A stretch of 13,176 bases of DNA, taken from positions 1 to 13,176 of the forward strand of contig VEQI01000053.1 in the NCBI GenBank assembly GCA_018883305.1, given 5' to 3'. A model generated the notes under the pieces. The model made no database searches. It saw only the letters and a program-made list of their open reading frames with translations, and had not been told where the DNA came from. Positions 7,253-13,176 of the stretch are shown here, in pieces (the stretch's first letter is position 1; every line of letters begins with the position of its first letter). This stretch comes from Limnohabitans sp. (lineage in GTDB: Bacteria > Pseudomonadota > Gammaproteobacteria > Burkholderiales > Burkholderiaceae_C). A program made the translations under genes and the position numbers.

Positions 7253-7283
7253 TTAAAACAGGGATTCTACCGAAGTGAATCCC
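7253..7283 (-). terminator. cUUCGg hairpin with U-rich tail in the hisZ leader
   Basis: Read on the minus strand, GGGATTCAC, the tetraloop TTCG, then GTAGAATCCC form a 9-bp stem with one bulged A, capped by a C(UUCG)G loop and followed by TGTTTT. This has the shape of an intrinsic terminator or attenuator. It lies 47 bp after the DUF2065 stop and only about 20 nt before the hisZ ATG, so complete termination here would leave no room for a separate hisZ promoter downstream. The stem also contains TAGAAT, which resembles a -10 box, but no matching -35 hexamer is visible. The structure is directly seen; its role is inferred. Confidence 0.6.
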
Positions 7284-7329
7284 CGGTTTTGCGCCTGCGC
7301 CAGCCACTGGCCACCGGGGGCATGCAGGC

Positions 7330-7518
7330 TCAGCTCAGCCAGAGCAGCAGGCCCAGCCCCACCAATAAGGCGCATAGGCCAAAGAAGCGGATCTGGCCAT
7401 CTTCCAGTTGCAGCACCTGCTGAAACATCCGGCGCCAGGCCGCAGGCGATGCAAAGGGCATCAGCCCCTCCAACACCAGCACCAGCCCAAGCGCCAGCCA
7501 CAGCGTGTCCGAAGACAT
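7330..7518 (-). CDS. DUF2065 (YjeT-like) small inner-membrane protein
   Basis: This 62-residue protein has two hydrophobic helices (about 6-22 and 45-60) around a short loop with AAWRRMF. The opening MSSDTLWLALGLVLVLEGL followed by PFASP matches the DUF2065/YjeT family, whose members sit directly after hflC in many proteobacteria. I chose the ATG at 7518 because the family N-terminus starts here; another ATG three codons upstream (7527), 3 bp after the hflC stop, is possible. It follows hflC closely and is probably translated from the same mRNA. Its function is unknown; a link to the HflKC-FtsH complex is inferred only from conserved neighbourhood. Confidence 0.85.
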   Translation of the reverse strand: MSSDTLWLALGLVLVLEGLMPFASPAAWRRMFQQVLQLEDGQIRFFGLCALLVGLGLLLWLS

Positions 7519-7530
7519 CCCGGCCATTCG

Positions 7531-8475
7531 TCAGGGCTTGCGGGCCGGGGCGGCTGCAGGTGCACCAGACGCTGTCGGCGCGGCCATGGCGGGCGGCGCC
7601 ACGCCACTGCTGCGCATGGCCTTGAAGAAGTCACTGGAGGGGTCCACCACCATCAGGTCGCTCTTCTTGCTGAAGGTGGTTTTGTAGGCCTCCAGACTGC
7701 GGTAGAACTGCGCGAACTGGGCATCGCGTCCAAAGGCATCGGCATACAGACGGGCGGCTTCGGCATCGCCCTCCCCTTTGATCTTCTGTGCATCACGGTA
7801 GGCATTGGCCACCGTGACCTCGCGTTGACGATCGGCATCGGCTCGGATCTTCTCGCCCTCGGCCGCACCGGTGGAGCGCAACTCGTTGGCCACGCGCTTA
7901 CGCTCGGCTTCCATGCGGCGATAGACCGATTCGGTGATGGCATCCACGTAGTCGGCACGGGTGATGCGCACATCAATGACGTCAATGCCCCAGGGCTTGG
8001 CGCCTTTCACTTTTTCCAGCACTTCGGTTTTGACGTCGTGCATGATGGCTTCACGCTTGAGCGAGAGAAGCTCCTTCACGGTGCGCTTGTTGATTTCCTC
8101 TTGCAAGGCATTGCGCACCACGCGGCTGAGCTGAATGGCGCCCGCACGTTCATCCAGGCCCACGTTGCGGATGTACTGCGAGGGCTCGGTGATGCGCCAG
8201 CGCACATACCAGTCAATCACCATGCGCTGCTTTTCCGCCGTGAGCATGGGCTCGGTGTCGGCGTTGTCCAGGGTCAGCAGACGCTTGTCGATGTAGGTCA
8301 CGTTTTGCAGCGGCGGGGGGAGCTTGACGTGCAGCCCCGGCTCGGTGACCACTTCCTTGATTTGTCCCAGCGCGTAGACCACGCCGAACTGGCGCTGGTC
8401 CACCACGAACAGCGTGGAACTCAACAGGGCCAAAGCCACCAGGGCCGATGAAATGTAAAAACCGATTTTGTTCAT
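7531..8475 (-). CDS. hflC: HflC, SPFH/band-7 membrane protein, FtsH protease modulator
   Basis: This 314-residue HflC partners HflK in a large periplasmic-side cage around the FtsH protease and affects FtsH access to membrane substrates. There is one N-terminal membrane segment (about 7-25), then the band-7/SPFH domain starting at VVDQRQFGVVYALGQI, and a long charged helical region rich in Ala, Glu and Arg (about 195-250, for example YRRMEAERKRVANELR). The C-terminal tail is Ala/Pro-rich. The ATG at 8475 is supported by GGGAG 6 nt upstream. It lies 14 bp after hflK, in the usual K-then-C order. The tail after about residue 290 looks disordered and is likely variable among relatives. Confidence 0.96.
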   Translation of the reverse strand: MNKIGFYISSALVALALLSSTLFVVDQRQFGVVYALGQIKEVVTEPGLHVKLPPPLQNVTYIDKRLLTLDNADTEPMLTAEKQRMVIDWYVRWRITEPSQYIRNVGLDERAGAIQLSRVVRNALQEEINKRTVKELLSLKREAIMHDVKTEVLEKVKGAKPWGIDVIDVRITRADYVDAITESVYRRMEAERKRVANELRSTGAAEGEKIRADADRQREVTVANAYRDAQKIKGEGDAEAARLYADAFGRDAQFAQFYRSLEAYKTTFSKKSDLMVVDPSSDFFKAMRSSGVAPPAMAAPTASGAPAAAPARKP

Positions 8476-8489
8476 GGTGGGCTCCCGTC

Positions 8490-9959
8490 TCAGCGTGCGT
8501 CGCGGTCGCGTTGACGCCCATCACGGGCACGTGGGTCGGGCACGGCGGGCGCCAAGGCGGCCGGGGCGGTGGCATCCACCGTACCGCTGGCCGAGGCCCC
8601 CCCCGAGACCGGTGCAGACTGACTGACTTGCTGCATGATCTTGTCCAGCGGCAGGTACAACAGGTTGGAGCCCTGCTTGGACTCCACCAGCACCTTGGTC
8701 ACATTGCTGTAGATCTGCTGCATGGTGTCAATGTAGAGTCGGTCGCGCATGACCTGCGGCGCCTTTTGATACTCATGGAGCACCGACTTGAAGCGCTGCG
8801 CATCGCCCTGCGCTTGCGCCACGATGCGCGACTTGTAACCTTCGGCCTCTTCTTTCAGGCGCGAGGCTGTGCCCACCGCGCGGGGAATCACATCATTGGC
8901 ATAGGCCTGGGCCTCGTTCTTGGCACGCTCACGTTCTTGTCCGGCCTTGAGCACATCGTCAAACGCGGACTGCACTTGCTCGGGCGGACGCACGCCGCCT
9001 TGCTGCAAGTTGATGGCCACCACCTCGATGCCCACCTTGTAGTGGTCCAGGATGGTCTGCATGATGGCACGCACACGCGGACCAATCTGGTCGCGGTCTT
9101 CCGACAGCGCGGCATCCATGCGCATCTTGCCCACCACTTCGCGCACCGCCGTCTCGGCGGCCTGCATCACGGCGTCGGTGGGGTTCTTGCTCTCAAAAAG
9201 ATAGGCGCGTGCGTCCGTCAGGCGGTACTGCACGGCAAACTTGATTTCAAGAATGTTTTCATCCTCGGTCAGCATGGCCGATTCGCGCAGCCCGGTGGAC
9301 TTGATGATGCTGTCACGCCCGACATCTAGCGAACGGATCTGGGTCACGAACACGAGTTCATGGCGCTGGAAGGGGTAAGGCAGTCGCCAATTGAAACCGG
9401 CACCCACCGTGCTGTGATAGCGACCAAACTGGGTGATCACCGCCTGCTGGCCTTCCTGGACGATGAAAAAGCCCGTGCCCAGCCAAATGAGGGCACCAAT
9501 GAGGGCCATCACGCCGACACCGATCTTGGCCCCCCGCAAACTGGGTGGCATGCCACCGCCCGCACCGCCAGAAGGGCCGCGCCCACGTCCACCGCCTGCA
9601 CCGCCGCCGCGCTGGCCGAAGATGGAACCGATTTTCTGGTTGAAGTCGCGCCACAGCTCATCGAGATCCGGCGGGCCGCCCTGCGGACTGCGACCGGGTT
9701 TGGACGGCTCACGCGGGGGCTCGGGCGGTGAAGCACCTGGCCCCTGATTGGATGACCCATGGGTGCCACCACTCGACGAGGAAGGCCCCGTATCCTGGCC
9801 CGTGGAGGGGCCGCCGGTCGACGATCCGGCGGGACGGTCGGCCTGAGCACCACTGCCCGAGGCGTCGTCCCCACGGCCCCAGCGACCATCGTTGAGGTTG
9901 AACATGCCACGCAAGCGCCCGAACAGAGCAGCCAACGAGGTCTGGGAAAAAACATTCAT
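8490..9959 (-). CDS. hflK: HflK, SPFH/band-7 membrane protein, FtsH protease modulator
   Basis: This 489-residue HflK is the partner of HflC. The N-terminal cytoplasmic part is long and low in complexity: Gly/Ser/Pro-rich about 30-96, a conserved patch PPDLDELWRDFNQKIGSIFG about 96-115, then Gly-rich 117-137. A single membrane segment lies at about 145-166, followed by the SPFH domain from VQEGQQAVITQFGRY. Helical charged sequence follows (RERAKNEAQAYANDVIPRA) and an Ala/Pro-rich tail. The family hallmark NLNDGRWGRGD is at 21-31, so the ATG at 9959 adds about 18 residues before it. An internal ATG at 9905 (MFNLNDG) is a real alternative; neither start has a strong Shine-Dalgarno. hflX ends 44 bp upstream. 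Confidence 0.95.
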   Translation of the reverse strand: MNVFSQTSLAALFGRLRGMFNLNDGRWGRGDDASGSGAQADRPAGSSTGGPSTGQDTGPSSSSGGTHGSSNQGPGASPPEPPREPSKPGRSPQGGPPDLDELWRDFNQKIGSIFGQRGGGAGGGRGRGPSGGAGGGMPPSLRGAKIGVGVMALIGALIWLGTGFFIVQEGQQAVITQFGRYHSTVGAGFNWRLPYPFQRHELVFVTQIRSLDVGRDSIIKSTGLRESAMLTEDENILEIKFAVQYRLTDARAYLFESKNPTDAVMQAAETAVREVVGKMRMDAALSEDRDQIGPRVRAIMQTILDHYKVGIEVVAINLQQGGVRPPEQVQSAFDDVLKAGQERERAKNEAQAYANDVIPRAVGTASRLKEEAEGYKSRIVAQAQGDAQRFKSVLHEYQKAPQVMRDRLYIDTMQQIYSNVTKVLVESKQGSNLLYLPLDKIMQQVSQSAPVSGGASASGTVDATAPAALAPAVPDPRARDGRQRDRDAR

Positions 9960-10003
9960 GACAGTGACTCAAGCAGAGATTAAACGCATTGTGCCCAATC
10001 CAC

Positions 10004-11215
10004 TCACCCCGACAAATCTTGGGGAGATAGCGCCCCATCGTCCTCGAAGCCGGCCTGATCGGGCAAGCGCGACAAGGCAAATTCTGCCAGACGCTGGCGC
10101 AGCAACGGCATACCCTCCCCGGTGGCGGCACTGAGAAAGATGCGCGGCAGCGCACGACCGTCCCATTCGTACACGTCCTCGGCCTGCAACGCACGCCGCT
10201 CGGGCGCCAGCCGGTCCACCTTGTTGAAGATCAACCACTGCGGCACCTCCGCCGCGCCAATATCGCCCAAGACGGATTGCACCTGCGCCAGTTGCTCCAC
10301 CCATTCCGGGTGCGAGGCATCCACCACATGCAACAGCAAGTCCGCCTGCGCGGCCTCCTGCAGTGTGGCCTCAAAGGCGTCCACCAGGGTGTGCGGCAGG
10401 TCGCGGATGAAGCCCACTGTGTCAGACAGCGAGACGGTTTGCCCACGTCCCTGACCATCGCCCAGGTACAGTTGGCGCGTGGTGGTGTCCAGCGTGGCAA
10501 ACAGTTGATCGGCCGCATAGGTGCGCGCCTTGACCATGGCATTGAACAGCGTGGACTTGCCTGCGTTGGTGTAGCCCACCAGCGAGATACCCACATGGTG
10601 CTGACGCTGGCGCTGACGCCGCTGGGTGGAGCGTTGACGCTTGACCTTGTCCAGGCGCTCACGGATGCGCTTGATGGACTCGCCAATCATGCGTCGATCC
10701 AGCTCGATCTGCGTCTCACCCGGCCCCCCGCGCCCGCCAATGCCACCGCGCTGACGCTCCAGGTGCGTCCAGCGGCGCACCAGGCGGGTGCTGAGGTATT
10801 GCAAGCGCGCCAGCTCCACCTGCAGCTTGCCCTCGTGGCTGCGCGCACGCTGGGCAAAGATCTCCAGAATGAGCAGCGTGCGGTCATTGACCGGCAATCC
10901 CAGATGGCGCTCCAGGTTGCGCTGTTGCGCCGGACTCAAGGACTGATCGAACAAGATTTCGCTGGCGCCATGCGTTTGGGCCAGCAGCTTGATTTCATCC
11001 GCCTTGCCAGAGCCGACGAACAGCGCCGGATCGGGCGCCTGACGCTTGCAGGTCAGGCGTGCCACGGGCTGCAGGCCGGCCGTGCTGGCCAGCTGCGCCA
11101 GTTCATCCAGTTCGTGATCGAAGTGCGGCGCACCCAGATCCACGCCCACCAGTAACGCCGCCCCGGGAACGGGTTCAGGCGCGTCGGTGGATGTTGTCAG
11201 GCGGTGATCAGGCAC
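10004..11215 (-). CDS. hflX: HflX, ribosome-associated GTPase
   Basis: This 403-residue HflX is a GTPase that binds the 50S subunit and splits stalled ribosomes, especially after heat stress. The N-terminal HflX domain runs to about 155 (VGSGKADEI, EGKLQVELARLQYL), then the conserved glycine linker GGIGGRGGPGETQ at about 157-169 and a basic helical segment (185-206). G-domain motifs: G1 GYTNAGKST 214-222, G3 DTVG 265-268, G4 NKVD 331-334. The start is a GTG at 11215 that overlaps the end of hfq by 8 bp (the hfq TGA is at 11210-11208), which suggests translational coupling. The C-terminus is a short acidic tail. The hfq-hflX order is conserved in proteobacteria. Confidence 0.96.
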   Translation of the reverse strand: MPDHRLTTSTDAPEPVPGAALLVGVDLGAPHFDHELDELAQLASTAGLQPVARLTCKRQAPDPALFVGSGKADEIKLLAQTHGASEILFDQSLSPAQQRNLERHLGLPVNDRTLLILEIFAQRARSHEGKLQVELARLQYLSTRLVRRWTHLERQRGGIGGRGGPGETQIELDRRMIGESIKRIRERLDKVKRQRSTQRRQRQRQHHVGISLVGYTNAGKSTLFNAMVKARTYAADQLFATLDTTTRQLYLGDGQGRGQTVSLSDTVGFIRDLPHTLVDAFEATLQEAAQADLLLHVVDASHPEWVEQLAQVQSVLGDIGAAEVPQWLIFNKVDRLAPERRALQAEDVYEWDGRALPRIFLSAATGEGMPLLRQRLAEFALSRLPDQAGFEDDGALSPQDLSG

Positions 11216-11465
11216 TCGCGGCGGGTTCCGCGCCAGCGTCGTTAGCGCTGAAGTTCACGGCACGTCCCGGCACGATGGTGGAAATGGCGTGCTTGTAGAC
11301 CATTTGGGTGACGGTGTTGCGCAGCAACACGACGTACTGGTCGAACGATTCAATTTGACCCTGCAGCTTGATGCCGTTGACCAGATAAATAGACACAGGC
11401 ACATGTTCGCGCCTGAGCTGGTTCAGAAAAGGGTCTTGGAGGAGTTGGCCTTTGTTATTGCTCAC
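11208..11465 (-). CDS. hfq: RNA chaperone Hfq
   Basis: This 85-residue Hfq is an Sm-fold hexameric chaperone that pairs small RNAs with mRNAs. The N-terminal GQLLQDPFLNQLRREHVPV, the Sm1 strand region IYLVNGIKLQGQIESFDQ and the Sm2 motif YKHAIST (57-63) are all canonical. After about residue 72 a short Ala-rich tail follows. The start is a GTG at 11465: codon 1 aligns with the usual MSN start of the family. The ATG at 11516 would add 17 residues that the family lacks. GGAA lies about 7 nt before the GTG. It follows der by 75 bp and overlaps hflX by 8 bp. A weak extended -10 upstream may provide a promoter of its own. Confidence 0.96.
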   Translation of the reverse strand: MSNNKGQLLQDPFLNQLRREHVPVSIYLVNGIKLQGQIESFDQYVVLLRNTVTQMVYKHAISTIVPGRAVNFSANDAGAEPAASA

Positions 11466-11500
11466 GATATGTTCCGTGTTCAAAGAGTTGAGGAAGCTAG

Positions 11501-11509
11501 ACCATACCA
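11501..11509 (-). promoter_or_regulatory. Possible extended -10 promoter for hfq
   Basis: On the minus strand TGGTATGGT reads as an extended -10 (TGn then TATGGT, 4 of 6 matches to TATAAT). The implied transcript start is about 29 nt before the hfq GTG. No good -35 hexamer lies 16-18 bp further upstream. The position in the 75-bp der-hfq gap is sensible, but the match is weak. Confidence 0.25.
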
Positions 11510-11529
11510 CAGCCATATGCAGCTTGTGG
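11507..11529. other. Short hairpin between der and hfq
   Basis: On the minus strand CCACAAGC and GCTGTGG pair with one bulged A around an 8-nt loop. No U-tract follows, so termination is not indicated. It overlaps the edge of the weak promoter candidate and could equally be chance in GC-rich DNA. Confidence 0.25.
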
Positions 11530-11540
11530 GCCGCTTCGCC

Positions 11541-12878
11541 TTATTCCTGAGTCTTGTAGGGATTGTCCGAAGTCTTGAACTCGATACGAAGCGGCGTCCC
11601 GACCAGATCGAATGCCTTGCGAAACCGGCCTTCTAAATATCGCTTGTAGGCGTCGGACACGTGTTCCAGAGAATTGCCGTGGATGACGACGACCGGTGGA
11701 TTCATCCCGCCCTGGTGGGCGTAACGCATCTTGGGGCGGTACATGCCGCTGCGCTGTGGCTGCTGGAACTGCAGCGCTTCCTGTAACAGGCGCGTCAAAA
11801 CAGGAGTTGGCATCTTGCGGTTGGCGGCGGCATGCGCCTGCGCAATCGACTTCCACACCGGTGCCAGGCCCTGCCGCTTTTGGGCGGAAATGAGGTGCAG
11901 TGCCGCAAATTTCATGAATGCCAGCCTTTGCTCGACCGAACGCTCCACCACTTGCCGCTGATACTCGTCGACGGCATCCCATTTGTTGATGGCCAACACC
12001 ACCGCCCTGCCACTTTCCAGCACATAGCCGGCAATGTGTGCATCCTGATCTGTGACGCCCTGCGTGGCATCCAGCAGCAGAAGCACGACATGAGCGTTTT
12101 CAATGGCTTGCAAGGTTTTGACCACCGAGAACTTCTCAATGGCCTCGAACACCTTGCCCTTGCGGCGTATACCAGCCGTGTCAATCAGTTCAAACCGGTT
12201 GCCATCGCGCTCGAACGGTACCGAAATGGCATCCCGCGTGGTACCGGGCATGTCGAAAGCGACAAGCCGATCCTCGCCCAGCCAGGCATTGATGAGCGTA
12301 CTTTTGCCCACATTGGGCCGTCCGGCAACTGCCAGACGGATGATACCGGGGTCAGTTTCTTCTTCGCTGTCGTCTGTAGGATGTGGCAGCAAATCCAGGG
12401 CCGCTTCGGTCAAACTGCGCACACCTTGACCATGTGAGGCGGATATGGCCATGACCTCCCCCAAGCCGAGCTCGAAGAACTCAGACAGCTTGATGCCGTC
12501 CTTCATGCCTTCGGACTTGTTGGCGACCAGCAAGCAGTGCTTGCCCAGACGACGCAGATAGTTGGCAATGTCGTGGTCTTGTGCACTGACACCGGCACGT
12601 CCATCGACCACAAACAACACCACGTCGGCCTCGGCCACGGCCTGTCGGGTTTGTTTGGCCATCTCTTTGAAAATGCTGCCGTCGCCTGCATCGGGCTCGA
12701 AACCACCGGTGTCGATGACAATGAACTCGCGCGAACCCAGGCGCCCGTTGCCATAGTGACGATCGCGTGTCAAGCCTGCAAAGTCGGCAACGATGGCATC
12801 ACGCGACTTGGTGAGGCGATTGAAAAGGGTCGATTTGCCCACATTGGGGCGCCCGACGAGGGCCAGAACAGGTTTCAA
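11541..12878 (-). CDS. der: Der (EngA), double-domain ribosome-biogenesis GTPase
   Basis: This 445-residue Der is essential for maturation of the 50S subunit. G domain 1 has G1 GRPNVGKS 9-16, G3 DTGG 56-59 and G4 NKSE 120-123 (Glu where Asp is the textbook residue). An acidic linker (SEEETD, 171-176) follows. G domain 2 has G1 GRPNVGKS 186-193, G3 DTAG 233-236 and G4 NKWD 298-301. The C-terminal KH-like domain carries RPKMRYAHQGG and ends in RIEFKTSDNPYK. The start is a TTG at 12878: MKPVLALVGRPNVGKST begins exactly as the family does, and an in-frame TGA lies three codons upstream, so no ATG can be used. No clear Shine-Dalgarno is visible. It follows bamB by 39 bp, as in other betaproteobacteria. 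Confidence 0.96.
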   Translation of the reverse strand: MKPVLALVGRPNVGKSTLFNRLTKSRDAIVADFAGLTRDRHYGNGRLGSREFIVIDTGGFEPDAGDGSIFKEMAKQTRQAVAEADVVLFVVDGRAGVSAQDHDIANYLRRLGKHCLLVANKSEGMKDGIKLSEFFELGLGEVMAISASHGQGVRSLTEAALDLLPHPTDDSEEETDPGIIRLAVAGRPNVGKSTLINAWLGEDRLVAFDMPGTTRDAISVPFERDGNRFELIDTAGIRRKGKVFEAIEKFSVVKTLQAIENAHVVLLLLDATQGVTDQDAHIAGYVLESGRAVVLAINKWDAVDEYQRQVVERSVEQRLAFMKFAALHLISAQKRQGLAPVWKSIAQAHAAANRKMPTPVLTRLLQEALQFQQPQRSGMYRPKMRYAHQGGMNPPVVVIHGNSLEHVSDAYKRYLEGRFRKAFDLVGTPLRIEFKTSDNPYKTQE

Positions 12879-12917
12879 GTGGAGTCAGCTTTTGGTAAAA
12901 ACGGCAACCTCAGCCTC

Positions 12918-13176
12918 TCACTGGGGACGCCAAGCATACAGATTGCCATTGCGGGTCAGGGCCAACAAGGTATCACCAGCCAGAGTCGGTGTGCTGGCAA
13001 TGGCTGACCCATCGGTCGGCAAGCGGGCCATCAACGTGCCATCTTCGCGCGACAACAGGTGCACAAAACCGGCCGAATCACCTACTGCGACAGTGCGCCC
13101 CAAGGCCATGGGCGCAGTGAGTCCCCGGTGAAGCAGTTTGTCACTTGTCCAAGCCTTTGCGCCCTGGGCTTTGTGC
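12918..13176 (-). CDS. bamB: BamB, outer membrane assembly lipoprotein, C-terminal part (5' end outside window)
   Basis: The frame is open from the window edge to a TGA at 12918-12920, about 85 residues. BamB is the beta-propeller lipoprotein of the BAM complex that inserts outer-membrane proteins. The visible part contains the last propeller blades: GRTVAVGDSAGFVHLLS, then RNGNLYAWRPQ at the end. These carry the repeated aliphatic-V-x-D/N-x-G-x-L-Y/H pattern of PQQ-like blades. The signal peptide and lipobox would lie outside the window. The call rests on the blade pattern and on the position directly upstream of der, a conserved betaproteobacterial arrangement. Confidence 0.88.
   Translation of the reverse strand, partial: HKAQGAKAWTSDKLLHRGLTAPMALGRTVAVGDSAGFVHLLSREDGTLMARLPTDGSAIASTPTLAGDTLLALTRNGNLYAWRPQ

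Noticed and set aside
6167..8451. Long plus-strand open frames (418 and 347 codons) opposite hisZ and hflC
   Set aside because: Same reason: composition follows the complement of hisZ and hflC, and no motif is visible.
11490..11512. Sigma-54-type promoter before hfq (TGG and GC elements)
   Set aside because: The spacing between the GG and GC elements is 9 rather than 10 bases, and the flanking bases do not match.
11466..11516. N-terminal extension of Hfq from the ATG at 11516
   Set aside because: The 17 extra residues do not belong to the Hfq family, and the GTG at 11465 aligns with the normal family start.
12879..12917. Intrinsic terminator between bamB and der
   Set aside because: Only a 3-bp GGC/GCC pairing precedes the GTTTTT run, too little for a terminator hairpin.
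1..13176. Mobile elements, prophage, CRISPR, toxin-antitoxin or defence genes
   Set aside because: No transposase, integrase, repeat array or att-like repeats were seen; all genes are recognisable core functions in a conserved order.

Overview
The window looks like chromosomal core DNA of a GC-rich betaproteobacterium, most likely Burkholderiales and probably the Comamonadaceae. The main reason is the minus-strand gene order bamB-der-hfq-hflX-hflK-hflC-DUF2065-hisZ-purA. It matches the enterobacterial hfq-hflX-hflK-hflC-yjeT-purA block, with the betaproteobacterial addition of der and bamB upstream and of hisZ between the DUF2065 gene and purA. The protein sequences also read as betaproteobacterial. 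This assignment rests on recognition of families and synteny, not on a database search.

Layout from left to right: the 3' end of a DUF2189 membrane protein gene (+); a convergent YbbA/LolD-type ABC ATPase (-); divergent from it, a two-gene plus-strand unit, tesA-like esterase and mnmH/selU (7 bp apart); then, converging with mnmH, a minus-strand series that fills the rest of the window. In transcription order (from high to low coordinates) that series is bamB (cut by the window edge), der, hfq, hflX, hflK, hflC, DUF2065, hisZ, purA, a purine-type phosphoribosyltransferase and a MetC-type PLP lyase. Every base belongs to a gene or to an intergenic gap under 100 bp, so there is no long non-coding stretch. 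I found no tRNA, rRNA, CRISPR array, insertion sequence or phage gene.

Functional groups: outer-membrane assembly (bamB); ribosome biogenesis and ribosome rescue GTPases (der, hflX); the RNA chaperone hfq; the membrane FtsH regulators HflK and HflC with the small membrane protein DUF2065; histidine biosynthesis control (hisZ); AMP synthesis and purine salvage (purA, phosphoribosyltransferase); methionine/cystathionine metabolism (metC); tRNA wobble selenation (mnmH); and a periplasmic esterase next to a YbbA-like ATPase, a neighbourhood also seen in E. coli (tesA/ybbA).

I do not see a previously undescribed system here. The points most worth a second look are small: a cUUCGg-capped hairpin plus U-rich tract placed only about 20 nt before the hisZ start codon; a run of non-ATG starts (der TTG, hfq GTG, hflX GTG overlapping hfq, mnmH GTG); a possible twin-arginine signal on the TesA-like esterase; an ABC ATPase with no permease beside it; and strong hairpins directly after purA and between mnmH and metC.
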